From positions 1 through 11,242 of the forward strand of contig VSOK01000058.1 of the NCBI GenBank assembly GCA_009774765.1: 11,242 nt of DNA, given 5' to 3'. Positions within the stretch are counted from its first letter, which is position 1; every line of letters begins with the position of its first letter. The notes beneath the pieces were generated by a model. It saw only the letters and a list, made by a program, of their open reading frames with translations, was not told where the DNA came from and did no database searches. The translations under genes were made by a program, and so were the position numbers. Shown here one piece after another: positions 1-6,535 of the stretch. This DNA is from Bacteroidales bacterium. GTDB taxonomy: Bacteria > Bacteroidota > Bacteroidia > Bacteroidales > UBA932.

Positions 1-2
1 CT

Positions 3-851
3 CCTCTGAGAGGGCATCTGCGTGAAGGCGAGTTCCGGCTGTCCAGGGGGGATGTCCGTCTTGCCTGTGTCGGTGCCGGTCTTGCCTATGAACTCGGCAT
101 AAGTCCCAGATTCCGTTCCCCGGTTGAAATCTATTTCCCGTCACGGACCAGGAATATCTCTCTTTCCAATCCGGCGGCATCGGTTTCCAGTGTGAATGTC
201 TATCCTTCAGGTGTCTTTTCCATAAACAACGATATAGACAACAATGTGATAATTGTGCCTATATGCGCTATGAGGGAGCTGCTTGAATACCAGGATGAGG
301 TATCCGCAGTAGAAATACGGGCCGCGGAAGGCGTTTCATCCAAGGAGCTTGAGAAACTCCGTGTGGAACTGTCGTCAAGGCTTGGCGATGCCTTCAAGGT
401 AAGCAACCGCTTTGAGCAGAATGCATCACTTTATAAGATGATGAAATACGAAAAGATTTCAATCTATCTTATACTCATCTTTGTCATTGTAATAATAGCA
501 TTCAATATCTTCGGCTCGCTTTCTATGCTCATAATCGAGAAAAAGGATGATATAGGGACTTTACGGAGCATCGGTGCGTCAGATTCTCTGGTGAGGAGGA
601 TTTTTATCCTTGAAGGGTGGCTTATATCACTCTCTGGCCTTGGTATCGGGCTTGCGACAGGAGTAGTGTTCGCTCTGCTTCAGCAGCAGTTCGGATTCAT
701 AAGGATGCCCGGGAATTTTGTCATACAGGCTTATCCTGTCATACTTTCGTGGACGGATATCCTTATTACGGCCGCAGGTGTGACGGTAATAGGATATATT
801 ATAGCGGCCGCTCCTGTAATCCTGTCTGAGATGACAGGGAAAAAGAAATAG
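3..851 (+). CDS. FtsX/LolE-like ABC transporter permease, 3' part
   Basis: The reading frame is open from the window edge to a TAG at 849-851, giving 282 residues of a protein whose N-terminus lies outside. The first ~145 visible residues are hydrophilic and look like the periplasmic core domain of MacB/LolE-type permeases. Three hydrophobic segments follow, at about nt 453-530, 609-686 and 750-821. They match the last three helices of an FtsX domain (PF02687), with the typical charged turn after the first one (EKKDDIGTLRSIGAS), the segment that contacts the ATPase. Family knowledge: such permeases work with a separate LolD/MacB-like ATPase, often in lipoprotein release or export of envelope substrates; no ATPase gene is visible here. 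A GTG at 192 could be mistaken for a start, but the conserved domain continues upstream of it, so it is internal. The LolE assignment, as opposed to another FtsX permease, is inferred. Confidence 0.85.
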   Translation, partial: PLRGHLREGEFRLSRGDVRLACVGAGLAYELGISPRFRSPVEIYFPSRTRNISLSNPAASVSSVNVYPSGVFSINNDIDNNVIIVPICAMRELLEYQDEVSAVEIRAAEGVSSKELEKLRVELSSRLGDAFKVSNRFEQNASLYKMMKYEKISIYLILIFVIVIIAFNIFGSLSMLIIEKKDDIGTLRSIGASDSLVRRIFILEGWLISLSGLGIGLATGVVFALLQQQFGFIRMPGNFVIQAYPVILSWTDILITAAGVTVIGYIIAAAPVILSEMTGKKK

Positions 852-866
852 ATATATAGACAATCA

Positions 867-907
867 ATCCCCGGAAGTCACATAAGGAACTTTCGGGGAT
901 CGGTTTT
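867..907 (+). terminator. Hairpin terminator between convergent genes
   Basis: ATCCCCGGAAGT (867-878) pairs with ACTTTCGGGGAT (889-900) across a 10-nt loop. It is a 12-bp stem with a single G-T wobble, followed on the + strand by CGGTTTTATT. It lies 15 nt after the permease stop and ends at the stop codon of the convergent minus-strand gene. It probably ends the permease transcript and may also work in the other direction, although the minus-strand tail is not T-rich. Confidence 0.75.
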
Positions 908-1145
908 ATTGCAGTCTGGATTTCAGTTTCCTGATTATTCCCAAAGCTACGGGAACCCAGCCTATCGTACTGTTTGTTGAGCGGATTGCAAGTCCGACGA
1001 TGTTTGCAGGATTGTAGAAATTTCTGATGTAGGAACATTTCGTCCTGAGCTCATCCTCTTTTTTCACGACCTGTGAACCGATGGACATTCTGGCTTCCTG
1101 CAACTGCTTGAAAGTGCTGATATGCTTAAATTCTGCTTTCTCCAT
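906..1145 (-). CDS. Small hypothetical protein, YqjK-like position and layout
   Basis: This encodes 79 residues, from ATG at 1145 to TAA at 906-908. The first ~45 residues are charged and probably helical (…QLQEARMSIGSQVVKKEDEL…). A weakly hydrophobic stretch follows around residues 47-70 (NPANIVGLAIRS … GWVPVALGII), and the tail is basic (RKLKSRLQ). Its start lies 20 nt inside the end of the upstream DUF1469 gene, which suggests translational coupling as the third gene of a cassette. I do not recognise a named domain. Order and architecture resemble YqjK, which follows YqjE in enterobacteria. That is an analogy from layout and not a demonstrated homology. It is likely a peripheral or single-pass inner-membrane protein. 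Confidence 0.7.
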   Translation of the reverse strand: MEKAEFKHISTFKQLQEARMSIGSQVVKKEDELRTKCSYIRNFYNPANIVGLAIRSTNSTIGWVPVALGIIRKLKSRLQ

Positions 1146-1479
1146 AGAATATCCGTATAAAGAGTTTTACAAATGAGTTCAGAAACAGCTTCTCCCTCAG
1201 AAATATAAGAACGACCAGAACGATCAGGAATACACCTGCCATGATAAATGCTCCTGCTGCATAACTGCCGATCCAGTCACCTAAAAGAAGTACACCTCCG
1301 AAAGCAATGGCGATCAAAACTATCATCAGTACCATAATAGACAGCATCAGTCCGAAAAACTTGCTGAAGGCCAGTGAAAGACCTTCAGCAGTTTTAAGTT
1401 TCAGCTCATCAGTCTTGAGATCAAGATACTCTTTCGTGCTTGCTGAAAGATCTCCGATCGGTTTTTCAAACCCGTCCAT
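1126..1479 (-). CDS. DUF1469 / phage holin family (Phage_holin_3_6) membrane protein
   Basis: The 117-residue product has an amphipathic N-terminal helix (about 12-40, rich in K, E and L). Two strongly hydrophobic segments follow at about 41-65 and 72-95, joined by a short GDWIGSYAAG turn, and then a basic C-terminus. This is the pattern of the DUF1469 / 'phage holin family' proteins (PF07332, YqjE type). Despite that database name these are usually chromosomal membrane proteins in Bacteroidota, and nothing phage-like is near. The gene starts 3 nt after the YtxH gene ends, and its own end overlaps the next start by 20 nt, so all three are almost certainly co-transcribed. Precise function is unknown; a role in envelope stress or stationary phase is an inference from the YqjD-E-K operon of E. 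coli. Confidence 0.85.
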   Translation of the reverse strand: MDGFEKPIGDLSASTKEYLDLKTDELKLKTAEGLSLAFSKFFGLMLSIMVLMIVLIAIAFGGVLLLGDWIGSYAAGAFIMAGVFLIVLVVLIFLREKLFLNSFVKLFIRIFYGESRI

Positions 1480-1482
1480 ACG

Positions 1483-1677
1483 CTAAAGTTTTCCTAAAGC
1501 CTCTTCTGCTTTGCTCAAGCCGTCACGTACCTTGTCCTTTACAGGGGCCAATTTTTCTTCTGCAATCTTTATAACCTTGCTACGGGTTTCCGCTGTCTTT
1601 TCTGATGAAAGGAAATAAGCTGTTGCTGCGCCTGCTGCCGCTCCGGCGAAAAACGCAAAAAATGATTTAATGCTCAT
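1483..1677 (-). CDS. YtxH domain-containing protein
   Basis: This 64-residue protein has a Gly/Ala-rich N-terminal membrane segment (about residues 5-24, FFAFFAGAAAGAATAYFL). It is followed by a charged helix with a heptad-like pattern (TRSKVIKIAEEKLAPVKDKV) to the C-terminus. This is the standard YtxH/gas-vesicle-like layout (PF12732): one N-terminal anchor and a cytoplasmic helical tail. Start ATG is at 1677 and stop TAG at 1483-1485. It is the first gene of a three-gene cassette. YtxH proteins are linked to general stress in Bacillus; in Bacteroidota the role is not established. No ribosome binding site is seen, as is usual in this phylum, and I could not identify a confident -7/-33 promoter upstream. 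Confidence 0.85.
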   Translation of the reverse strand: MSIKSFFAFFAGAAAGAATAYFLSSEKTAETRSKVIKIAEEKLAPVKDKVRDGLSKAEEALGKL

Positions 1678-1706
1678 AACACAAAAATTAATGAAAGTTT
1701 AACAAT

Positions 1707-1715
1707 TTATCCACA
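1707..1715. promoter_or_regulatory. Perfect DnaA-box match TTATCCACA
   Basis: The 9-mer TTATCCACA (consensus TTATnCACA) lies in the 84-nt gap upstream of the YtxH gene. It is the only exact copy I noticed in the window. By simple counting, an exact match would turn up by chance about once in ten windows of this size, so function is uncertain. There is no cluster, and therefore no sign of an origin. Confidence 0.3.
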
Positions 1716-1739
1716 GAACAGCATTAAGCCATTTCTGTG
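1712..1739 (-). terminator. Possible weak hairpin after the lipoprotein gene
   Basis: CACAGAA (1712-1718) and TTCTGTG (1733-1739) form a perfect 7-bp inverted repeat around a 14-nt loop. It sits about 23 nt beyond the stop of the 136-residue lipoprotein gene on the minus strand. There is no T-tract, so it may be only a 3'-end stabilising hairpin or chance. Confidence 0.25.
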
Positions 1740-1761
1740 CCAAATTTCAGACTCTTTGACA

Positions 1762-2172
1762 TTAATTCAACAATTGTACTACAGCACCTATTTTTTTCTT
1801 CTGGCTCCACAGCCATATTTTCCCGTCCGGGGCTGTCTTTGAGACCTTGAATGAATGTGACTCGGTCCTGATGTTGCTGTCGGTTGTGTACTGGAGAGTA
1901 GCAGTGACCGTATCTCCTTCTTTCTCAGGGATATGGCTGCAGGTAAGGACAAAAAAGTTGCCCATATTGTCATCTGATACCCTGAACTGTTTTTTTGCAT
2001 TGTTGTATGAAATCTGGCAGTCGGGTGCATTGTAGCTGAAAATACGTTTCCTTGATATGGTCAGCGAGATTTCATCTTCTTTATCTCTGAAATCGGTTTC
2101 AAATATATCCGTAGGGTCGCAGGATATAAACGCTGCGGCCGATATCAGCAGTATTATGGCTGAGGTCCTCAT
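1762..2172 (-). CDS. Small lipoprotein paired with the M6 protease
   Basis: The product is 136 residues with a lipoprotein signal: hydrophobic stretch SAIILLISAAAF and lipobox ending at Cys18 (FISC). The mature part is acidic at first (DPTDIFETDFRDKEDE). It then alternates polar and hydrophobic residues in the way of a single beta-sandwich (…ISLTISRKRIFSY…, …GDTVTATLQYTT…, …ESHSFKVSKTAP…). I do not recognise the family. The gene starts only 2 nt after the stop of the M6 metalloprotease gene, on the same strand, so the two are co-transcribed and probably translationally coupled. A partner role (inhibitor, anchor or chaperone of the protease) is suggested only by this position. The stop TAA is at 1762-1764, with a weak hairpin beyond it. 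Confidence 0.75.
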   Translation of the reverse strand: MRTSAIILLISAAAFISCDPTDIFETDFRDKEDEISLTISRKRIFSYNAPDCQISYNNAKKQFRVSDDNMGNFFVLTCSHIPEKEGDTVTATLQYTTDSNIRTESHSFKVSKTAPDGKIWLWSQKKKIGAVVQLLN

Positions 2173-2174
2173 AT

Positions 2175-4397
2175 TCAGTCTTTTATTGAAATGCTTTTTG
2201 TGATGATGTCCGTAGATCCGTCACTGTAGTTTACGGCCGCTTTCAATATGCCTTGCCGCTCTATGTGATAATATCCGTCCTTTCCTATGGATACGGGTCT
2301 TCCGTCAAGGGTCCATTCGATGGAGACCGCATCGGTCGCATTGAACACTCTCAAAGGGAGTCTTGTGTCCGTCCTGAAAGAACCGTCCGGATTCCTTTCT
2401 ACATTTTTGAGATAGATGTACGGATATACGTTTCTGCTCTTTGTCTTTCTAAGGGTCGTGAAAGTCCTGGTCTGTTTGCTTCCGGGAGCGTTTTCGTCAT
2501 CCGTATAATATATTTCTGCCGAGTAGGCTGTCCCGGGGGCAAGCCCTTCGAGCACTATTGCGTACAGACCTTCCTTATACGGCTCTACTGCCAGTTCTTT
2601 CCTGTCGGAGCCTGTCCCGTATCTTATATATGCAGTGCCGGACGATGGAATGCTGGATTTCCAGTTTAATATTGCCGCGTCCTGGAATACTTCAATGCTT
2701 ATATTGCCTGCCGTCGGTACGACGGTGTTGTCTATTTCAACGTTGAATGTTACATTCTCTCCGTCTATGGCTATATCGGATATGGAATAAGGTGACAGCT
2801 GGCCGCTCCACCAGCTGAACGCGGGTGCTTTGAAACCGGTGTTGCCGGCAGGGAAGAACAGCCCGTTGAAATCTGCCGTCACTCCGTGCACCAGATAATT
2901 GTAGAAATATTGCCTGTATTTTATTTCGTCAAGTTTGTCCTCGCGTCCGTCAGCTTCGATTAGGTCTGCGCACTGGTGGTCTGGATTGGCATTTACCTCA
3001 TTGCTCCGTTTCCATCTCTCGTATGGCGTTGTCGCGGCCGCCTCGAGATCAGAGTATATGGTTCTTGAGGTTGACTTGTCGATATGGTATATCAGCATTC
3101 CTCTGCCTCCTATGTATGCGTCCCAGCCTTTGCCGCTGCGGCATTCGATAAGATAATATTCCCCTTCTGTGTCGGTGTCGAGCCTGTAGAACTTTCCGCT
3201 TTGGTCCACAGGTTGGAGGGAGTGCCTGCCGGAGGTCAGGAACTGTGGCTCGGCGATGCCGAGAATTTCCCTCTCGATGGCGTTATAGTTGGGAGGTGTG
3301 TTGCCATTGTTGTTCTGGTTGCCTCCGTCCATCAGTGACGTGATGGTCCATAGGGCTGCGGATTTGATTCCGCTTTCTCCTTCATAGTCCGTGTCGTAGA
3401 AGTCCGGCAGGCCGAATGTATGGCTGTATTCGTGGCAGAATGTTCCTATGCCTGCCATAGTGTAGACCTTTCCTGTACGTGAAAGTTCTGCCGTGCAGGC
3501 ATAGCTGTCGATAATCTTTCCGTCAAGGGAAAGGTGAATCTGTGCTCCGCGCTTGAGATACCAGGCGTGTGACCAGATGCAGTCGGCGTTGGCAGCCGGG
3601 TCGTCGGCCTCGTCTTTGCCTGCAAAGAAGATGAATACATTGTCTACGGTTCCGTCCCCGTCATCGTCGTAATCAGCGAAATTGATGTGCGTGTCGGCAA
3701 GTTCGCAGGCTTCCTTTATCATCTGGGGAGCACGGCTGTCTTTGCCATTGTCATTGCCTCCGTAATATGCGCAGTTCTCCTGAAGCGTGACGATCTCGCT
3801 TATGTCGAACGAGAACTCCCAGTTGTCTCCGAACTGGCTGTGGAAATAGTCCAGGGCACTTCCTGTGGCTCCGTTGGATGAGTATCCTTCCTGAGTGAGC
3901 ATATTATGGAAATCATCCCTTGTGTATGTGAATTTGACATCCTTGTATTGGACGAGTATGATCAGGCCGTGCTTTTTGTGCTTCCCTTCCGCTCTGGTAG
4001 CAGGCGATCTGTCCATTATACGTCTGATAAGCGGTGTCTCATTGGCTCCTATTGCCTTTTTTGCCGCTGCTTTTTCATTAAGCAGCCCGTATGGTATGTT
4101 CCTGCTGGCGTTGAGGACCTCGGCAGGAGCATGTGAGCCTACAGGTATTCCGCTGCTGACAAGACTGCCGTTGGCGTCATAATATGAGTAGCAGAAATAT
4201 CCGTCGGTATCCTTTGATATGACGTGTCCGTCAAGAGTTTTGATAATATGCAGGAATTCATCCCCTTTGGCTATGGCTTCAAAAGTGTAACCGTCAGGCT
4301 GTGTTATTGTCAGGAATGGCCTTTTTACAGGTATGGCGTTAGCCGTGAGGAAGATATGGAGAAGTATGGTTATAAAAACGGTTTGTCTTAAACTCAT
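2175..4397 (-). CDS. Secreted M6 family metalloprotease
   Basis: The 740-residue product starts with a Sec signal peptide (about residues 1-21, cleavage near TANA-IPV). A propeptide-like region runs to about residue 135. The M6 catalytic domain (immune inhibitor A family, PF05547) contains HEYSHTFGLPD at 322-332. In it His322 and His326 are the first two zinc ligands and Glu323 the general base. A DYDDDGDGTVD calcium-type loop lies at 242-252, and M6-typical blocks occur near 431-440 (GRGMLIYHID) and 477-484. Residues ~560-650 look like a fibronectin type III domain, and 655-740 form a further beta-rich domain. I see no type IX secretion sorting tail. The probable role is degradation of extracytoplasmic protein. 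The start is supported by the signal peptide. It is the first gene of an operon with the small lipoprotein (2-nt gap). It diverges from the PCMD gene with a 43-nt gap, and I found no clear promoter of its own. Confidence 0.92.
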   Translation of the reverse strand: MSLRQTVFITILLHIFLTANAIPVKRPFLTITQPDGYTFEAIAKGDEFLHIIKTLDGHVISKDTDGYFCYSYYDANGSLVSSGIPVGSHAPAEVLNASRNIPYGLLNEKAAAKKAIGANETPLIRRIMDRSPATRAEGKHKKHGLIILVQYKDVKFTYTRDDFHNMLTQEGYSSNGATGSALDYFHSQFGDNWEFSFDISEIVTLQENCAYYGGNDNGKDSRAPQMIKEACELADTHINFADYDDDGDGTVDNVFIFFAGKDEADDPAANADCIWSHAWYLKRGAQIHLSLDGKIIDSYACTAELSRTGKVYTMAGIGTFCHEYSHTFGLPDFYDTDYEGESGIKSAALWTITSLMDGGNQNNNGNTPPNYNAIEREILGIAEPQFLTSGRHSLQPVDQSGKFYRLDTDTEGEYYLIECRSGKGWDAYIGGRGMLIYHIDKSTSRTIYSDLEAAATTPYERWKRSNEVNANPDHQCADLIEADGREDKLDEIKYRQYFYNYLVHGVTADFNGLFFPAGNTGFKAPAFSWWSGQLSPYSISDIAIDGENVTFNVEIDNTVVPTAGNISIEVFQDAAILNWKSSIPSSGTAYIRYGTGSDRKELAVEPYKEGLYAIVLEGLAPGTAYSAEIYYTDDENAPGSKQTRTFTTLRKTKSRNVYPYIYLKNVERNPDGSFRTDTRLPLRVFNATDAVSIEWTLDGRPVSIGKDGYYHIERQGILKAAVNYSDGSTDIITKSISIKD

Positions 4398-4412
4398 AAT
4401 TTATTACCTTTG
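4382..4412 (+). promoter_or_regulatory. Bacteroidetes-type promoter for the PCMD gene
   Basis: TTTG (4382-4385), 19 nt of spacing, then TACCTTTG (4405-4412) exactly fits the Bacteroidetes -33/-7 pattern TTTG-N19-TAnnTTTG. Transcription would start near 4418, giving a leader of about 23 nt before ATG 4441. The -33 element lies within the first codons of the divergent M6 gene, so RNA polymerase bound here would cover that gene's start. Confidence 0.75.
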
Positions 4413-4440
4413 TAAGATTTTGCATAGTTAGTGATAATTT

Positions 4441-5409
4441 ATGAGACGAACAATTTTATTTTTAACCGTTATCACTGCCTTTTTCAGCACCTCCCGGCTG
4501 CTTGCTCAGGAGGATATTGTACGTAACATCAATGCTTACGGAACGTTTGACAATTGGAGCATAAGGTCAGTGAAGGAGTCGGACATAATAGGCGGGCAGA
4601 CAAAACGCCTTTATGAATTTTACGGTAATCAGGAGACTGTACATACACGGGAACCTCTTGTCAAGCCTGATTGTTATCCCTGGAGGACCAATAATGTGCT
4701 GGCCATTGTCGCCGGTGTCGTGAAGACCAATACTACGGTTTTTCCAGAAAAAAGAGGAGACGGTTACTGTGCAAGGATAGAGACACATATTGAGGAGGTA
4801 AAGGCTCTTGGAATCAATATGGAGGTAGTCTGCCAGGGTGCGCTGCTGATAGGTGACCTTGCGGAGCCTATAAGAAGTACGCGGGATCCGATGGCGAAAG
4901 TCCTTTATGGAATCCCGTTTTCCGGACGTCCTTCAGCCCTTGTTTTCGACTATAAGGCTGATGTCGGGCATACTGTCATACGCGGAACGGGATTCTCACG
5001 TCTGAAGACTCTTGACTACGTTGATTATCCGGAAATATCCATTGTGCTTCAGAAACGTTGGGAGGACGAATCAGGAAATGTGCACGCCCTCAGGGTTGGT
5101 ACCGGACATATATATGTTACGGAAAATGTGGATGAATGGTGTGACGGTTACCGTCTTGAGGTCAAATATGGAGATATAACTTCCGATCCGTCTTTCAAGG
5201 AATATATGGGGCTGAACAACCATCCGGACCGTGCATATCATACGATAAATTCCAAAGGTGACAATGTCGTGGTGTCAGAAGACGGTTGGGCTGATGCGGA
5301 CGTGCAGCCTAATTTCTTGATAATAAAGTTCCTTTCGAGCTGCAGCCAGGCTTTTTATGGCGGCGTGGGCAATACTTTGTGGATTGACAATGTCCGGCTG
5401 GAAATGTGA
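4441..5409 (+). CDS. Secreted PCMD domain-containing protein
   Basis: The 322-residue protein has a Sec signal peptide (about 1-22, cleavage near LLA-QED), so it is exported. From about residue 65 to the end it resembles the PCMD family ('putative carbohydrate metabolism domain', PF13201), a beta-sandwich domain common in Bacteroidota surface proteins. The visible hallmarks are the block GIPFSGRPSALVFDYKAD (157-174) and the terminal WIDNVRLE (314-321). The true activity of the family is not settled; carbohydrate binding or hydrolysis has been proposed from structure. It stands alone as a monocistronic gene: its own promoter at 4382-4412, stop TGA at 5407-5409, and a strong hairpin terminator about 100 nt downstream. 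It diverges from the M6 protease operon. No SusC/SusD genes are nearby, so it is not part of a typical polysaccharide locus in this window. Confidence 0.82.
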   Translation: MRRTILFLTVITAFFSTSRLLAQEDIVRNINAYGTFDNWSIRSVKESDIIGGQTKRLYEFYGNQETVHTREPLVKPDCYPWRTNNVLAIVAGVVKTNTTVFPEKRGDGYCARIETHIEEVKALGINMEVVCQGALLIGDLAEPIRSTRDPMAKVLYGIPFSGRPSALVFDYKADVGHTVIRGTGFSRLKTLDYVDYPEISIVLQKRWEDESGNVHALRVGTGHIYVTENVDEWCDGYRLEVKYGDITSDPSFKEYMGLNNHPDRAYHTINSKGDNVVVSEDGWADADVQPNFLIIKFLSSCSQAFYGGVGNTLWIDNVRLEM

Positions 5410-5505
5410 TCCGATACGACATTGTATGATTTTTTCAAAACCGGTGCAACATTTGGGGACCAGTTTGCATCTATGTATCAGGTTTAGGTTTTAGTACACA
5501 GTTTA

Positions 5506-5548
5506 GGGAGCCGGTTTACGTAGCAGTACCGTGCTCCCTTGACTTTTT
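5506..5548 (+). terminator. Rho-independent-type terminator of the PCMD transcript
   Basis: GGGAGCCGGT (5506-5515) pairs with ACCG-T-GCTCCC (5528-5538). The stem has 10 pairs with one bulged T and a 12-nt loop, and is followed by TTGACTTTTT (5539-5548). It lies 97 nt after the stop codon. The stretch 5410-5505 before it holds no gene that I can see, only a few loose GTTTAG-like repeats. Confidence 0.75.
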
Positions 5549-5610
5549 AATATAGAAATGGTCCCGGATACAGTAGAGGCCGGTCCAATTGTATGTAAGC
5601 TGTAATAAAG

Positions 5611-5643
5611 AAAAGCAGATGGCCTTTTGAGTCATCTGCTTTT
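5611..5643 (-). terminator. Terminator of the hc1-like gene
   Basis: AAAAGCAGATG (5611-5621) and CATCTGCTTTT (5633-5643) form a perfect 11-bp inverted repeat with an 11-nt loop. Read on the minus strand the stem ends in CTGCTTTTCTTTATT, a good T-rich tail, and it begins 20 nt after the hc1-like stop. A short TTTT on the + strand gives it some potential in that direction too. Confidence 0.8.
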
Positions 5644-5663
5644 GAGTTTCTGGCGTTTAAGAT

Positions 5664-5837
5664 TTATTTTGAAGCTTCAACAGAGGCTTTTCTAAAATCT
5701 TTCATCAATTTCATGATGTTCAAAGCTGCCTTGCGAGCGCGTGCTCCTGCTGCTTTGTTGCCTTTCTCAACCTGAGCCTCTGCATTCGCTGCGAATACTT
5801 CGTACTCTGCCTTGATCTGATCTACAAGATTTTTCAT
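5664..5837 (-). CDS. Histone H1-like protein Hc1 family
   Basis: From ATG at 5837 the product is 57 residues: MKNLVDQIKAEYEVFAANAE…, a Lys/Ala-rich helix, and an end in KDFRKASVEASK. This matches the compact histone-H1-like Hc1 proteins (PF07432) found in nearly all Bacteroidales, including the conserved GNKAAGARARKAAL core (about 26-39). Those are thought to bind DNA and compact the nucleoid. The frame is open 36 nt further to an ATG at 5873 (12 extra residues, MFNELFFKKLPT). The family's usual length and N-terminus (MK-LV-I) favour 5837, so I chose that. The gene lies 103 nt after pth on the same strand and could be read from it or from its own promoter, which I could not identify. A perfect 11-bp hairpin terminator follows. 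Confidence 0.9.
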   Translation of the reverse strand: MKNLVDQIKAEYEVFAANAEAQVEKGNKAAGARARKAALNIMKLMKDFRKASVEASK

Positions 5838-5881
5838 CGTAGGTAATTTTTTAAAGAATAGTTCGTTAAACAAGCATTTAA

Positions 5882-5895
5882 AACTTGCGCAAGTT
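5882..5895. repeat. 14-bp perfect palindrome upstream of hc1-like gene
   Basis: AACTTGCGCAAGTT reads the same on both strands. It lies 45 nt upstream of the hc1-like start and 46 nt after the pth stop. On the minus strand it is followed by TTTAAATG, so it could be a weak pth terminator (5-bp stem, GCGC loop). It could equally be an operator for the hc1-like gene. Confidence 0.4.
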
Positions 5896-5940
5896 ATATA
5901 TTAATCTGGTGATTTGCAAATTTTTGTAGCTGGAATCTAA

Positions 5941-6510
5941 CTATTTAACTTTGGTGTTGACGATGTTCATGGCTTTGTCCGGACCTGCCAAAGCGAATGT
6001 TTTTATGCCGTTGACAGCCCTCTCACAGATGCTCTTCATCTCCTCCTGTTCCTCGGAAGAAAGCTCACCGAGCACGAAGTTGACTTGGCCTCCGCGGTTG
6101 AAATCATTTCCTATACCTACTCTCATTCTTGCGTATTCCTGGGTCCCGAGCATTTCCGTAATGTTCGTAAGCCCGTTGTGCCCTCCCGCACTTCCGTTTT
6201 TCCTGAGCCTCAGCGTTCCGAAAGGTATGTTGAGGTCATCAGAGATGACAAGAAGATTTTCAAGGGGGATTTTAAGCTTATTGACCCAATATCTTACAGC
6301 TTTGCCGCTCAGGTTCATATATGTGGACGGCTTCAGGAGTATGAATTTCTGCCCTTTATGGGAAATTGTAGCCGTACTTCCGTAACGGCCGTTTTCAAAA
6401 ATAACATTGGATGCCTTTGCAAAGGCATCCAATATCATAAATCCCATATTGTGTCTGGTATTTTCATACTCAACGCCGATGTTACCCAATCCAACGATCA
6501 AATAGTTCAT
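5941..6510 (-). CDS. pth: Peptidyl-tRNA hydrolase
   Basis: The 189-residue protein hydrolyses the ester bond of peptidyl-tRNAs that drop off ribosomes and so recycles tRNA in the cytoplasm. All catalytic and substrate-binding residues of bacterial Pth are visible: Asn10 (IVGLGN), His20 (TRHNMGF, the catalytic base), Asn66 (TYMNLSG), Asp91 (ISDDLN) and Asn112 (AGGHNGL). They correspond to N10, H20, N68, D93 and N114 of the E. coli enzyme. Length is normal for the family and the start (MNYLIVGLGN) is unambiguous. It lies 25 nt after the L25 gene on the same strand, the very widespread rplY/ctc-pth arrangement, so it is surely co-transcribed with it. Stop TAG is at 5941-5943. Confidence 0.97.
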   Translation of the reverse strand: MNYLIVGLGNIGVEYENTRHNMGFMILDAFAKASNVIFENGRYGSTATISHKGQKFILLKPSTYMNLSGKAVRYWVNKLKIPLENLLVISDDLNIPFGTLRLRKNGSAGGHNGLTNITEMLGTQEYARMRVGIGNDFNRGGQVNFVLGELSSEEQEEMKSICERAVNGIKTFALAGPDKAMNIVNTKVK

Positions 6511-6535
6511 ACCTTGACAATAATATCAGTTGCTG

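Noticed and set aside
1126..1479. 'Phage holin family' gene as a sign of prophage.
   Set aside because: The DUF1469 family is mostly chromosomal and is part of a YtxH cassette here. No endolysin, structural or integrase genes are adjacent.
3034..3047. Adjacent NotI and XhoI recognition sites (GCGGCCGCCTCGAG) that look like a cloning polylinker.
   Set aside because: They lie in the middle of the intact M6 coding frame (encoding LEAAAT on the minus strand) with no vector sequence around. Another GCGGCCGC occurs at 804-811 in the permease, so these are natural.
4055..4120. Type IX secretion sorting domain at the C-terminus of the M6 protease (a VYPYIY segment near residue 657 recalls the VYPNP start of such tails).
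   Set aside because: That segment encodes residues near 2400-2430 on the plus-strand map, not a terminal tail. The last ~80 residues lack the glycine and lysine pattern of T9SS sorting domains. The coordinates given for this entry carry no such feature.
5481..5508. Loose repeats of GTTTAG (three copies) before the PCMD terminator, as a possible small RNA or repeat array.
   Set aside because: They are too short and irregular, with no TAnnTTTG promoter element in front.
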